From Actinomycetes bacterium (GTDB taxonomy: Bacteria > Actinomycetota > Actinomycetes > S36-B12), in assembly GCA_024641635.1 (NCBI GenBank), contig JAHECS010000005.1, positions 1 to 59,175 on the forward strand: DNA of 59,175 nt, in the 5' to 3' direction. This document shows, piece after piece, positions 20,477-30,096 of this stretch; position 1 is the stretch's first letter; every line of letters begins with the position of its first letter. A model generated the notes under the pieces. It worked only from the letters and a program-made list of their open reading frames with translations, was not told where the DNA came from and ran no database searches. The translations under genes and the position numbers were made by a program.

Positions 20477-21634
20477 TCAGGAGGCGGTGACCGTGGGGGC
20501 GCCGGACTCGTCGCCCATCTGCTCGGCGAGCTTCATGGCCTCCTCGATGAGCGTCTCGACGATCTGCGCCTCGGGGACGGTCTTGATCACCTCGCCACGG
20601 ACGAAGATCTGGCCCTTGCCGTTGCCCGAGGCGACGCCCAGATCGGCCTCGCGCGCCTCGCCGGGACCGTTGACCACGCATCCCATGACGGCAACGCGCA
20701 GGGGAACGTCCATCCCCTCGAGACCCGCGGTCACCTGCTCTGCCAGCGTGTAGACATCCACCTGGGCGCGACCGCAAGACGGGCACGACACGATCTCCAG
20801 TCCGCGGGCTCGCAGGTTCAGCGACTCCAGGATCTGGAGGCCGACCTTCACCTCCTCCACGGGAGGCGCCGACAACGAGACGCGGATGGTGTCCCCGATG
20901 CCGCGGCTGAGCAACCCGCCGAAGGCCACGGACGACTTGATCGTCCCCTGGAACGCCGGCCCCGCCTCGGTGACACCGAGGTGCAGCGGATAGTCACACT
21001 GCTCGGAGAGCTGCATGTACGCCTGCATCATGACCACCGGGTCGTGGTGCTTCACGGAGATCTTGATCTCCCGGAAGTCGTGCTCCTCGAACAGCGACGC
21101 CTCCCACAGGGCGGACTCCACGAGCGCCTCCGGCGTCGCCTTGCCGTACTTCTCCATGAGGCGCTTGTCGAGGGAGCCGGCGTTGACACCGATCCGGATC
21201 GGGGTGCCCATGTCCTTGGCCGCCCGGGCGATCTCGCCCACCTTGTCGTCGAACTGCTTGATGTTGCCCGGGTTCACCCGCACACCGGCACAGCCGGCCT
21301 CCAGCGCGGCGAACACGTACTTCGGCTGGAAGTGGATGTCCGCGATGACGGGGATCCCGCTCTTGCGGGCGATCTCGGGGAGCGCATCAGCATCGTCCTG
21401 GCTGGGCACGGCGACCCGGACCACCTGACAGCCGGCCGCCGTCAGCTCGGCGATCTGCTGGAGAGTGCTGTTCACGTCGGCGGTGAGGGTCGTGCACATC
21501 GACTGGACGCTGACGGGTGCGTCACCTCCGACGGCCACGGGGTGCGTCGCGTGCCGGAGCAGGATCTGCCGGGTCGGCCGCCGAGGCGCAACGACCGGCG
21601 GTGGGGCGGACGGAATGCCGAGGTTCACAGTCAC
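20477..21634 (-). CDS. ispG: 4-hydroxy-3-methylbut-2-enyl-diphosphate synthase (flavodoxin/ferredoxin)
   Basis: Iron-sulfur enzyme of the non-mevalonate isoprenoid pathway, converting MEcPP to HMBPP. 385 residues: TIM-barrel half followed by the [4Fe-4S] domain with cysteines in [13 protein letters not shown] and [11 protein letters not shown]. The GTG start at 21634 was chosen to fit the usual length; the GTG two codons later is nearly as good, and the longer in-frame start at 21664 is unlikely. Works with dxr, two genes upstream. Confidence 0.96.
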   Translation of the reverse strand: MTVNLGIPSAPPPVVAPRRPTRQILLRHATHPVAVGGDAPVSVQSMCTTLTADVNSTLQQIAELTAAGCQVVRVAVPSQDDADALPEIARKSGIPVIADIHFQPKYVFAALEAGCAGVRVNPGNIKQFDDKVGEIARAAKDMGTPIRIGVNAGSLDKRLMEKYGKATPEALVESALWEASLFEEHDFREIKISVKHHDPVVMMQAYMQLSEQCDYPLHLGVTEAGPAFQGTIKSSVAFGGLLSRGIGDTIRVSLSAPPVEEVKVGLQILESLNLRARGLEIVSCPSCGRAQVDVYTLAEQVTAGLEGMDVPLRVAVMGCVVNGPGEAREADLGVASGNGKGQIFVRGEVIKTVPEAQIVETLIEEAMKLAEQMGDESGAPTVTAS

Positions 21635-21685
21635 CCCGCCATTATGGGGGCACAACGGCCCCAAGGCGCCCCTGCGGGCGGAGCC

Positions 21686-22999
21686 CTACTGCAGGCTGAT
21701 CGGCTTCACCAGGTCGGCCCAGATGACCACGACAGCCATGGCCATCAGCGCCCCCGCCACCACGTACGCCACGGGCAGCAGACGTGCGACGTCGACCGGT
21801 CCGGGATCGGGGCGCCCTCGAACCCTCGCCCACCGGCGCCGCCCGCCCTCGTAGAGCGCCCCCGCCACGTGCCCTCCGTCCAACGGCAGGATAGGCAGCA
21901 GGTTGAACAGGAAGAGGAACAGGTTCAACGAGGCCAGCAGCCCGAGGAAGGTGGCCGTCTTCGCCATCAGCGGCTCGTCCATCGCCGCCACGTCGCCCCC
22001 GATGCGGCTGACTCCCACGACGCTCACCGGGCTGTCCATCGGCCGATCGCCGCCCCCGAGGAGGGTCTCGGTGACGAGTTCGTAGAGCCGGACCGGCAGG
22101 GTCACCAGTGCGACGACGGAACGCGACGTGATGTCCCACATGTAGGCGGGCACCGCGCTCCACGGCTGGCTGACCCACTCGAAGTCCGGCGCGAGCCCGA
22201 CGTAGCCCGCCGTGATGGTCTCCTCGGTCGGATATCCGTTCTCGTCGAGGACGGGACGCGCAGCCGCGGCGATGGTCACCGGCAGGTCGAGCGTGCCACC
22301 GTCCCGTTCGACGGTCACGACGGTCTCGGCACCGGGATGAGCCCGGATCCATGCCGTCGTCTCCAGCCAGTCAGTCGCAGGAACCCCGTCGATCGCGACC
22401 ACGGTGTCCCCCGGCTCGAACCCGGCAGCCACCGAGGGCGCCGGCTCGGTTCCGGTCGGGCACTCGCCGGAGGGCAGCGCCTCCCCGGTGGGCTGGCTCG
22501 CGGTCGGGGTGCACTGCCCCAGTGACGCGACCTGCATCGACGGCTCGGGAAGGCCGATGCCGACAAGGAGCACCGCGAAGAGCACGAAGGCGAACAGCAG
22601 GTTCATCGTCGGTCCGCCGAGCATGACCACGACGCGCTTGCGGACCGGAAGCCGGTAGAAGGCCCGATCCTCCTCGCCGACCGTGATCTCCTCCATCGAC
22701 TGACGCCGAGCGTCGTCGATCAGCGCGGCGAAGCGTCCCGTCGTCATGGTGCGGTGAGTGCCGTCCGGAGACGGGGGGATCATGCCGATCATGCGGATGT
22801 AGCCGCCGACGGGTATGGCCTTGACCCCGTACCGGGTCTCGCCCCGCATCCTGGACACGATCGTCGGCCCGAACCCGATCATGTAGTCGGTGACCTTCAC
22901 GCCGAACCGCTTGGCCGGGACCAGGTGCCCCAGCTCGTGAAGGGCGATGGACAGGCCGATGAGCCCGGCGAAGATGAGGATGCCGACCAGCTCAAGCAC
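21686..22999 (-). CDS. Site-2-type intramembrane metalloprotease (RseP/Rip1 family, M50)
   Basis: 437 residues. The zinc motif HELGH (residues 21-25) sits inside the first transmembrane helix. A PDZ domain follows in the middle ([19 protein letters not shown]), and the C-terminal helix carries the third ligand ([12 protein letters not shown]). Family members cut anti-sigma factors or transmembrane proteins in the second step of regulated proteolysis; in mycobacteria, Rip1 has the same position between dxr and ispG. The GTG start at 22999 overlaps the dxr stop by 8 bp. Confidence 0.94.
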   Translation of the reverse strand: MLELVGILIFAGLIGLSIALHELGHLVPAKRFGVKVTDYMIGFGPTIVSRMRGETRYGVKAIPVGGYIRMIGMIPPSPDGTHRTMTTGRFAALIDDARRQSMEEITVGEEDRAFYRLPVRKRVVVMLGGPTMNLLFAFVLFAVLLVGIGLPEPSMQVASLGQCTPTASQPTGEALPSGECPTGTEPAPSVAAGFEPGDTVVAIDGVPATDWLETTAWIRAHPGAETVVTVERDGGTLDLPVTIAAAARPVLDENGYPTEETITAGYVGLAPDFEWVSQPWSAVPAYMWDITSRSVVALVTLPVRLYELVTETLLGGGDRPMDSPVSVVGVSRIGGDVAAMDEPLMAKTATFLGLLASLNLFLFLFNLLPILPLDGGHVAGALYEGGRRRWARVRGRPDPGPVDVARLLPVAYVVAGALMAMAVVVIWADLVKPISLQ

Positions 23000-24242
23000 C
23001 GGAGCCCTCCCTCGCGTGATCGGCAAGCAGCTCGCCCGCCCGACGCCTGGCCCAGGCGTCTGCACTAGTGACGTCCGCGAGTGTCGCATTGTTCCCCGGC
23101 ACCCACGACTGGCCGGGCCCCCCGCCCTCTCCATGAAGGTGCTCGTCGACCACCCGCCGCACGGTCTCGACGATGCCGGTGAACCGCAGCCGACCGTCGA
23201 GGAAGGCCGCCACGCATGCCTCGTCCGCACCGTTGAAGACCGCCGGGGCCGTGCCACCCGCCGATCCGGCCAGTCGCGCGAGCCGGACCGCTGGGAAGGC
23301 GTCCTCGTCGAGCGGAAGGAAGTCCCAGGACGTGGCGGCGGCCCAGTCGCAGGCGGGGGCGGCGTCCGCCACCCGGTCCGGCCAGCTCATGCCCCAGGCG
23401 ATGGGAATGCGCATGTCGGGTGGGCTGGCCTGCACGATCGTCGACCCGTCGATGAACTCGACCATCGAGTGGACCACCGACTGGGGGTGCACGACGACGT
23501 CGATCGCGTCGAACGGCACATCGAACAGCAGGTGGGCCTCGATCACCTCGAGGCCCTTGTTCATCAACGTCGCGGAGTTCACGGTCACGAGTGGGCCCAT
23601 GGCCCAGGTGGGATGGGCAAGCGCCTGCTGCACCGTGACGTCGGCCAAGGCCGCCGCTTCCCAGCCGCGGAACGGGCCCCCGCTCGCCGTCAGGATGAGC
23701 CGTCGCACCTCGTCGCGTGATCCCGACCGCAGCGCCTGGGCAAGTGCAGAGTGCTCGGAGTCGACGGGCACGATCTGCCCCGGAGCAGCCACCGCCTTGA
23801 CGAGCGGACCACCGATGATCAGGGACTCCTTGTTGGCGAGGGCGAGGATCCGCCCCGACTCCAGCGCGGCCAGGGTCGGCTCGAGTCCGGATGCCCCGGC
23901 CAGGCCGTTGAGCACGACATCGCAGTCCCATCGGGCGACCTCGGTGCTCGCATCCGGACCGGCGACGATCCTGGGCAGATCGGCCTCTCCCCTCGCGAAC
24001 CCGCGTCGCTGCGCCTCCGCGTACAGGGCGAGCTGCAGGTCCGACGAGGCGGACGCCCGCTGGACGCCGATCACCTCGACGTGGAAGTCGAGCGCCTGGC
24101 GAACGAGGAGGTCGATGTTGTTCCCACCCGCGGACAGTCCGACGATCGCGAAGCGATCAGGGTTGCGCCCAGCGACGTCGAGGGCCTGGGTGCCGATCGA
24201 CCCTGTGCTCCCGAGAACGACGATGCGGCGCGGCGCGGCCAT
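22992..24242 (-). CDS. dxr: 1-deoxy-D-xylulose 5-phosphate reductoisomerase
   Basis: First committed enzyme of the non-mevalonate pathway (DXP to MEP, NADPH and a divalent metal). 416 residues: the NADPH motif [13 protein letters not shown] is at 9-21. The metal/substrate region [12 protein letters not shown] and the catalytic loop SGGPFRGW are present, as is the C-terminal helical domain. The gene lies 10 bp after the PucR-type regulator stop on the same strand, and its stop lies within the rip start. Confidence 0.97.
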   Translation of the reverse strand: MAAPRRIVVLGSTGSIGTQALDVAGRNPDRFAIVGLSAGGNNIDLLVRQALDFHVEVIGVQRASASSDLQLALYAEAQRRGFARGEADLPRIVAGPDASTEVARWDCDVVLNGLAGASGLEPTLAALESGRILALANKESLIIGGPLVKAVAAPGQIVPVDSEHSALAQALRSGSRDEVRRLILTASGGPFRGWEAAALADVTVQQALAHPTWAMGPLVTVNSATLMNKGLEVIEAHLLFDVPFDAIDVVVHPQSVVHSMVEFIDGSTIVQASPPDMRIPIAWGMSWPDRVADAAPACDWAAATSWDFLPLDEDAFPAVRLARLAGSAGGTAPAVFNGADEACVAAFLDGRLRFTGIVETVRRVVDEHLHGEGGGPGQSWVPGNNATLADVTSADAWARRRAGELLADHAREGSGA

Positions 24243-24252
24243 GGGTCGCAGG

Positions 24253-25788
24253 CTACCCGCGCTCGTGATCGGGAGCAGCGTGGCGTACGGCGTCGAGCGC
24301 GAACCACAGGTCGGCCCGGACCCCGGGGTCGTCGAGCGAGCGACCCAGGGCCCCCTCTGCCCGCCGCAGGCGATGGCGCACCGTGTGCCGGTGGATGCCG
24401 AGCTGCTGCGCCGCCGCGTCCACCTGGCCGTGCTGGTCCAGCCACGCGCGCAGCGTGTCCATCAGCTCGGGCCCCTCGGCCGCCACCATGAGGTCACCGA
24501 GATAGGAAGCCGCCCACGCCGTCGTCGTCGCTGCGTCGAGGAGTGACGCCAGCCCGCGGCTCGAGTCGTCCCCGTACGCATGGAGTCCGGGACCGAACGT
24601 CGCCGCCCGATCGGCCTGGTCGATCGCCTGACGGACGTTGACCGGGTCGGTGAGGTCAAGCACGCAGGAGACGCCCACGGTCAGGACACCCGGAGCCGAG
24701 GCGAGCGCCCTGAGATGCGCGGGCAGGGCGCCGTCCTCGTCGACTCCCGCGACTCCCCCGACGTCGCCGCCGGACCGACGCGACAGCACCACCCGCCCGG
24801 TGCGCTGCGCCGCCGACACCACCGCGTCCGGAACCGGTCGGCCGTCGGCGCCTCGCCAGGTGAGGGCGACCGCCCTGGCCGGCCCAAGGTTGTGCAGGCC
24901 CAGTTCGGAGAGGACGTGCTGAGACAGTCCGTGCTCGACGGCGTGGGCGATCAGCAGGCCACGCCACGCGTCCATCCCCTCGTCGATGGCGAGCGGCCGA
25001 GAGGCCTCCCACGACAGCAGTGACACCGACACGTTCATGACGGCCTGATCAGCCGAGCGCAGCGGGTGCGGGGAGCCGACCACGAGGAAGCCGTCCGCTG
25101 ATCCCTTGACCCCGATGGGAAGGATCACGATGTGCTCGTCCGCCGACGCGATCGAGGCCGAGCCGAGCAGACCGCGCGGGCGAAGCCGGTCCACCTCGCC
25201 GGACAGCTCGGCTATCCGCGCTGCGGACGAGCGCGGATGGGCGGAGATGACGTCACCGGAGGAGTCCAGGTGCAGCGCGAATCCGCCCACGTGCTTGGCC
25301 AGCACCGGGATCACCCCCTCGGCCTCGGCGCCTCCGCGCTCAGCGAGGGCGGCCCGGATGAGGCGACGCTGGCAGTCGAACGAGGCCGCCGAGTCCGCGT
25401 ACTCCTCGGCCGTCAGCAGCCGCGACACCGCCTTGCTGACGGCGACGAACGGGACCGGCTTCGGCACCTCGAGCACGGGGAGGCCGACCCGGTCCGCGGC
25501 GGCCAGCAGAGTCGTGGGAACGGTGTCGCGCCCGAACCCGACCCCGAAGCCGAGGCCGGCAACGTCGGCAGCCACGAGCCGCTCGACGTAGCCCTCGATG
25601 ACGTCGACCGCGTCGGGCAGGGACATGCCGGTCGTGAGCAGGAGGTCACCCGCCTCGATCCACGGGGTCGGGTCGGCATGCTCCGACACGGCAACCCACC
25701 GCACCGGTCGGTCCAAGCTGGACGACGTCGTCCGGACGAGTAGGCCCAGCTCAGGCAGGCTGGCCACCTGCCCCACGGTCAACGGCAT
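24253..25788 (-). CDS. PucR-family transcriptional regulator
   Basis: 511 residues. N-terminal PucR sensor domain ([21 protein letters not shown]... [14 protein letters not shown]), a middle GGDEF-like/GAF-like part, and a C-terminal helix-turn-helix of the HTH_30 type ([18 protein letters not shown]). PucR proteins usually activate genes for purine, GABA or amine use. The ATG at 25788 has GGAGGG at good spacing and was preferred over the ATG at 25812. It diverges from the GABA aminotransferase gene across 112 bp, so it most likely controls that gene. Confidence 0.9.
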   Translation of the reverse strand: MPLTVGQVASLPELGLLVRTTSSSLDRPVRWVAVSEHADPTPWIEAGDLLLTTGMSLPDAVDVIEGYVERLVAADVAGLGFGVGFGRDTVPTTLLAAADRVGLPVLEVPKPVPFVAVSKAVSRLLTAEEYADSAASFDCQRRLIRAALAERGGAEAEGVIPVLAKHVGGFALHLDSSGDVISAHPRSSAARIAELSGEVDRLRPRGLLGSASIASADEHIVILPIGVKGSADGFLVVGSPHPLRSADQAVMNVSVSLLSWEASRPLAIDEGMDAWRGLLIAHAVEHGLSQHVLSELGLHNLGPARAVALTWRGADGRPVPDAVVSAAQRTGRVVLSRRSGGDVGGVAGVDEDGALPAHLRALASAPGVLTVGVSCVLDLTDPVNVRQAIDQADRAATFGPGLHAYGDDSSRGLASLLDAATTTAWAASYLGDLMVAAEGPELMDTLRAWLDQHGQVDAAAQQLGIHRHTVRHRLRRAEGALGRSLDDPGVRADLWFALDAVRHAAPDHERG

Positions 25789-25829
25789 GACACCCTCCAA
25801 CGATTCGGACAAGGGTACGCCCCCCTAGT

Positions 25830-25842
25830 GTCCACTTTGGAC
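25830..25842. promoter_or_regulatory. Candidate operator between the PucR gene and gabT
   Basis: A perfect inverted repeat, GTCCA-CTT-TGGAC, lies in the 112-bp divergent gap, 58 bp before the gabT ATG. Flanking it is a direct repeat, CCCCCTAG at 25820-25827 and 25863-25870. It is the best palindrome in the gap and a candidate PucR site; binding is inference. Confidence 0.4.
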
Positions 25843-25900
25843 CCTGCATCGGGCACGTCGCTCCCCCTAGGCTCAGGCCATCGACTAGGGAAGGACCTCG

Positions 25901-27256
25901 ATGACCGCCACCGCCGACCGCACAGACGCCACCGACCTGCCTCAGGTCCGGCGTCTGGTCACCGAGATCCCGGGGCCGCGCTCCCGGGCCCTGCAGATGC
26001 GCAAGCTGGAGGCCGTGTCCGCAGGCGTCGGGGTCATGCTGCCCATCTACGTGGTGCGGGCAGGCGGCGGCGTCCTCATCGACGCCGACGGCAACTCCCT
26101 GATCGACATGGGGTCGGGGATCGCGGTCACGACCGTCGGCAACGCGAACCCCGAGGTCGTGGCGGGCGTCCAGCAGCAGGTGGCCGACCTCACCCACACC
26201 TGCTTCATGGTCACCCCCTACTCCGGCTACGTCGAGGTGTGCGAGGCACTCAACCGCCTCACGCCGGGCGACCACGAGAAGCGGTCCGCGCTCTTCAACT
26301 CCGGAGCCGAGGCCGTCGAGAACGCCGTGAAGATCGCGCGCGCCTACACGAAGCGACAGGCGGTCGTCGTCGTGGAGCACGGCTACCACGGCCGCACGAA
26401 CCTCACCATGGCCCTGACGGCGAAGAACATGCCGTACAAGCAGTCCTTCGGCCCCTTCGCACCCGAGGTGTACCGGGTACCCACCTCGTACCCGTTCCGC
26501 GACCGCGGGCTCAAGGGACCGGAGATGGCGCAGATCGCGATCACCCGGATCGAGAAGGAGATCGGGGCGACCAACGTCGCGGCCATCATCATCGAGCCGA
26601 TCCAGGGTGAGGGCGGGTTCATCGTCCCGGGCGATGGCTACTTCAAGGCCATGGCCGACTTCGCCCAGGCCAACGGCATCGTCTTCGTCGCCGACGAGAT
26701 CCAGTCGGGCTTCTGCCGCACGGGCGACTGGTTCGCCAGCGAGTACGAGGACGTCGTGCCCGACCTCATCACCACGGCCAAGGGAATCGCCGGTGGCATG
26801 CCGCTGGCAGCGGTCACCGGCCGAGCAGAGATCATGGACTCGGTGCACGCGGGCGGCCTGGGCGGCACGTACGGAGGCAACCCCGTCGCGTGCGCCGCGG
26901 CCCTCGGCTCCATCCGCTGGATGGAGGAGAACGACGCGAACGCCCGTGCCAAGCAGATCGAGGCGCTCATGATGCCGCGTCTGAAGGCCATGGCGGAGCG
27001 CTACCCCGCCATCGGCGACATCCGTGGCCGGGGCGCGATGATCGCGATCGAGCTCGTGAAGCCCGGCACCATGGACCCCGATGCCGACCTGGCGGCCGCG
27101 CTGAACAAGCACTGCCACGCCAACGGCGTCGTCACCCTCACGACCGGCACCTACGGCAACGTGTTCCGCTTCCTGCCACCGCTGACGATGCCGGTGCCCC
27201 TCCTCGAGGAGGCACTCGGCGTCCTCGACCAGGCATTCGAGGACGCCACGCGCTAG
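25901..27256 (+). CDS. gabT: 4-aminobutyrate aminotransferase
   Basis: Class III PLP aminotransferase moving the amino group of GABA to 2-oxoglutarate, yielding succinate semialdehyde. 451 residues, with D265 (ADEIQSG) and PLP lysine K294 (TTAKGIAGGMPLAAV), and the substrate-side motifs SGAEAVENAVKIAR and YHGRTNLTM. The ribosome binding site GGAAGGA precedes the ATG. No succinate-semialdehyde dehydrogenase is clearly paired with it here, though three aldehyde dehydrogenases lie downstream. It completes putrescine-to-GABA breakdown encoded nearby. Confidence 0.93.
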   Translation: MTATADRTDATDLPQVRRLVTEIPGPRSRALQMRKLEAVSAGVGVMLPIYVVRAGGGVLIDADGNSLIDMGSGIAVTTVGNANPEVVAGVQQQVADLTHTCFMVTPYSGYVEVCEALNRLTPGDHEKRSALFNSGAEAVENAVKIARAYTKRQAVVVVEHGYHGRTNLTMALTAKNMPYKQSFGPFAPEVYRVPTSYPFRDRGLKGPEMAQIAITRIEKEIGATNVAAIIIEPIQGEGGFIVPGDGYFKAMADFAQANGIVFVADEIQSGFCRTGDWFASEYEDVVPDLITTAKGIAGGMPLAAVTGRAEIMDSVHAGGLGGTYGGNPVACAAALGSIRWMEENDANARAKQIEALMMPRLKAMAERYPAIGDIRGRGAMIAIELVKPGTMDPDADLAAALNKHCHANGVVTLTTGTYGNVFRFLPPLTMPVPLLEEALGVLDQAFEDATR

Positions 27257-27342
27257 GGCACGAGGGCGGCAGGGCCGGCCCGTCGTCCACAGGCCGCCCA
27301 ACGCGGTTTCCGGCGGGCGGGGTTCCCGTCTACCGTCGGCGC

Positions 27343-27741
27343 ATGCGCGTGCTGGTGGTCACGGCCCTGGTGTCGGCACTTGTCCCCCTGACGGCCGCTC
27401 CCGCCTTCCCAACGACGCACGTGGGGAGCTTCTGGCGCTGGAGCGACGGCAGCCAGGCGCGCATGCGGACGCTCAGCGAGCATCGGTATCTCGGCGGCTC
27501 GCGACTGCCCGACCTCATCGTCTCGACCGATCCGGCAGCTCCCGGACGCCGTGTGGCCCTGCAGTTCCGGGACTCTCACGGCTGGCGGACGGACGATGTG
27601 GCCACCACGGACGGGCGCGGAGTGGCCCGCCTCGAGGTGAACCCCTACTGCGAGGACGGCGCCTGGTGCCGCCGTGCGTACGAGTACCGGCTGGTGTCCG
27701 GCGAGGCGACGGCAGCGCTGACCCTTCGCTTCACGCCGTAG
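27343..27741 (+). CDS. Small secreted protein, function unknown
   Basis: 132 residues with a Sec signal peptide (MRVLVVTALVSALVPLTAAPAFP, cleavage likely after AAPA or AFP). The mature, beta-rich domain has two nearby cysteines (NPYCEDGAWCRRAYEY) that could form a disulfide. The start is the ATG at 27343; the open frame continues upstream through gabT in a shadow frame. It converges on the saccharopine-dehydrogenase-like gene with 15 bp between stops. I do not recognise the family. Confidence 0.65.
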   Translation: MRVLVVTALVSALVPLTAAPAFPTTHVGSFWRWSDGSQARMRTLSEHRYLGGSRLPDLIVSTDPAAPGRRVALQFRDSHGWRTDDVATTDGRGVARLEVNPYCEDGAWCRRAYEYRLVSGEATAALTLRFTP

Positions 27742-27756
27742 CCTCGCCGGGTCCGC

Positions 27757-28971
27757 CTACGCCTGGCTGTCCCGGATCCCGTACGGCTGGCCGTACCCGT
27801 TCGTCATCAGCTCGAGGTACGGCACGGCGTCGAACGCCTCCGGTCCGAGGACGCCCTCGCCCTCCCATGCGCCGGTGGCGAGGAGCTCAAGGGCGATGAC
27901 GGGGTTCATGGCCGTCTGCCACACGACAGCCTGGGTCCCGTACTCCGCCATCGTCCACTCGTTGTCGGCAACGTGGTAGAGGTAGACCTCCCGCGGGTTG
28001 CCGTCCGTCCCCGTGCCGGTGATCCACGTGCCGGCGCACGTCTTGCCCGACATCCTGTCGCCGAGAGTGGCCGGATCCGGCAGCGCGGCCGCGACGACAT
28101 CGCGTGGGCTCACCTCGACGCCCTTGACCGAGACAGGCTCCGTGCGGTCGAGGCCCAGCTTGTGCAGGGTCTTGAGCACGTCGATGAACTCGTCTCCGAG
28201 CCCGTACTTGAACGTCACCCGCTTGCAGTCGATCCAGCGCGGCACGAGGAGGACCTCCTCGTGCTCGACGTTGATGACCTCGACCGGGCCGATGCCCTCG
28301 GGGAAGTCGAACACCTCCGGCTCGGAGAACGGCGGAGTGGTGAACCAGCCCCGCCCCTTCTCCCAGATCACCGGCGGGTTGAGGCACTCCTCGATCGTGG
28401 TCCAGATGGAGAACGACGGGGCGAAGTCGTATCCCTCGACCACGAGGTTGGCGCCGTCGCGGATGCCGATCTCGTCGATCTCGCTGAACAGGTGATCCGC
28501 CGCGTAGCGTGCGAAGACGTCGGCCAGGCCCGGCTCGACGCCGATCCCGCAGAGGGCGAGCCGGCCGCGCACCTTCCATTCGGAGCCCTTGTCGAACTGC
28601 TCGTCTCCCAGCTTGACGCCGACCTCCGAGTAGGGGTCCTTCATGCTGGGGCGCGACAGGCTCATCGCCGTGTCGAGGTAGTCCGCGCCGGCCTCGAAGG
28701 CCCCGTCGAAGATCGGCATGACGAATCGCGGGTCGACCACGTTCAGGACGTGCGTGATCCCGTGCGCGCGGCACAGGGTCGCCACGGCGTCGGCGTCCGA
28801 GGCGTCGACCTGGGCCGCGACGAAACGATCGTCCTGGATCCGGTCCACCACCGCCTCAGCGCGGGCGACGTCGTAGTCCGACACCACCCACCGCTCGAAG
28901 AAGTCGCGGCGCGCTGCGATGAGCGCTGCCGACGTACCTACTCCTCCTGCACCAACGGCGAGGACTCGCAT
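27757..28971 (-). CDS. Saccharopine-dehydrogenase-like NAD(P)-dependent protein
   Basis: 404 residues. N-terminal Rossmann fold with MRVLAVGAGGVGTSAALIAA (GxGxxG at 7-12) and a conserved follow-on (YDVARAEAVVDRI). The C-terminal alpha/beta domain is of the saccharopine/carboxynorspermidine-dehydrogenase type. Its ATG overlaps the ureohydrolase stop by one base (TGATG), so it is in the polyamine operon. Family members reductively join or split amines and keto/aldehyde compounds (lysine, homospermidine, carboxyspermidine). The precise reaction is not known; context points to polyamine chemistry rather than lysine. Confidence 0.8.
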   Translation of the reverse strand: MRVLAVGAGGVGTSAALIAARRDFFERWVVSDYDVARAEAVVDRIQDDRFVAAQVDASDADAVATLCRAHGITHVLNVVDPRFVMPIFDGAFEAGADYLDTAMSLSRPSMKDPYSEVGVKLGDEQFDKGSEWKVRGRLALCGIGVEPGLADVFARYAADHLFSEIDEIGIRDGANLVVEGYDFAPSFSIWTTIEECLNPPVIWEKGRGWFTTPPFSEPEVFDFPEGIGPVEVINVEHEEVLLVPRWIDCKRVTFKYGLGDEFIDVLKTLHKLGLDRTEPVSVKGVEVSPRDVVAAALPDPATLGDRMSGKTCAGTWITGTGTDGNPREVYLYHVADNEWTMAEYGTQAVVWQTAMNPVIALELLATGAWEGEGVLGPEAFDAVPYLELMTNGYGQPYGIRDSQA

Positions 28972-29999
28972 CACTGCTCTCCAGGGATCCTGTCGGTGAG
29001 CAACGGCTGACGCGGATCCCAGTGCGTGCCGTCGCGTGCATCCTGTCGCCGTCGGGCGATGGCGGACAGGGCTTCCAGCACCACGCGGTTGCCCAGCAGG
29101 GCGGTGATGTCCGCGTGGTCGTACGGGGGCGCCACCTCGACCACGTCCATGCCCAGGACGGGGAGCTGGTAGCAGATGCGGCGGACCGCGTCGAGGAGCT
29201 GCCGCGAGCTGAGTCCGCCCGGTTCCGGCGTGCCCGTGCCGGGAGCGTGGCCCGGGTCGCACACGTCGATGTCGACGCTGAGGAAGACCCCGTCGCAGTC
29301 GTCCATCGCGATGGCGAAGGCCTCTGTCAGGCACTCGTCCAGTCCACGGGCGACGATCTCCGTCATCTCGTAGCTGCGCATGCCCTGCTCGGCCATCCAG
29401 TCGAGGACGTCCGGCGGCGGCCAGTACCCGCGAAGTCCGATCTGCAGGAAGCGGTCGCCGCGGGCGGCCCCCGACTCGATGAGGCGACGCATGGGCTGCC
29501 CATGGCCGATGAGGGAGCCGAAGGAGATGTCGCCGGTGTCGGCGTGAGCGTCGAAGTGGATCACCGAGACACGACCCCAGCCACGGGCTCGAGCCACGCC
29601 GGTGACGTCCGGCCACGTGATCGTGTGGTCGCCACCCAGGATGATCGGGACAGCCCCGGTGCTGGCCACCTTCTCGACGGCGACCTCCAGCACACCGCAG
29701 GACGTGGCCGCGTCGCCGCTGAACATCTCGACATCCCCGGCGTCCAGCACCCGGAGGTCCCGCAGCCCGTCCACCCGGAGGGCCAGCGATGGTCGCGATC
29801 CGTCGTGCTCCAGGTAGCAGGCCGCGCGCAGCGCAGATGGCCCGAAGCGCGCGCCGCTGCGGTAGGACGTGCCGCCGTCGAACGGCGCGCCGACGATGAC
29901 GACGTCCGCGTCCGCGTATGACGCTGTCTCGTCCAGGTCGCAGCGATCCACGCCGAGGAAGGTGTAGTCGGGTCCGAACATGCTGCCGTAGCGGGTCAC
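28971..29999 (-). CDS. speB: Ureohydrolase (agmatinase/guanidinobutyrase family)
   Basis: Mn-dependent hydrolase that releases urea from a guanidino compound; agmatine to putrescine is the type reaction. 342 residues with all metal ligands: GGDHTITWP (H125), HFDAHADTG (D150, H152, D154) and SVDIDVCDPGHAPG. Start GTG at 29999 (VTRYGSMFGPDYTF); MFGPDYTF at 29981 is an alternative. Operon context (polyamine importer, amine oxidase, aldehyde dehydrogenase, gabT) supports agmatine or 4-guanidinobutyrate as substrate; the sequence alone does not decide. Confidence 0.88.
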   Translation of the reverse strand: MTRYGSMFGPDYTFLGVDRCDLDETASYADADVVIVGAPFDGGTSYRSGARFGPSALRAACYLEHDGSRPSLALRVDGLRDLRVLDAGDVEMFSGDAATSCGVLEVAVEKVASTGAVPIILGGDHTITWPDVTGVARARGWGRVSVIHFDAHADTGDISFGSLIGHGQPMRRLIESGAARGDRFLQIGLRGYWPPPDVLDWMAEQGMRSYEMTEIVARGLDECLTEAFAIAMDDCDGVFLSVDIDVCDPGHAPGTGTPEPGGLSSRQLLDAVRRICYQLPVLGMDVVEVAPPYDHADITALLGNRVVLEALSAIARRRQDARDGTHWDPRQPLLTDRIPGEQ

Positions 30000-30022
30000 G
30001 GGCGCCAACCTACGAGACCGAC

Positions 30023-30089
30023 CTTCGTTGAGTGCGGGGTTGTTGGCGTATCCGGCCGGGTCTGGGCCCCAACAAGTCCGCACTCAACG
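30023..30089. repeat. Inverted-repeat element, copy 1 (GTTGAGTGCGG family)
   Basis: Arms CGTTGAGTGCGGGGTTGTTGG's left copy (30026-30046) and its near-complement (30069-30089) pair at 19 of 21 positions around a 22-nt loop. It begins 7 bp after the FAD amine oxidase stop on the minus strand and may end that transcript. The arm sequence recurs at 46651-46714 beside unrelated genes, so this is a dispersed element rather than a chance hairpin. Confidence 0.8.
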
Positions 30090-30096
30090 AGGGTGG

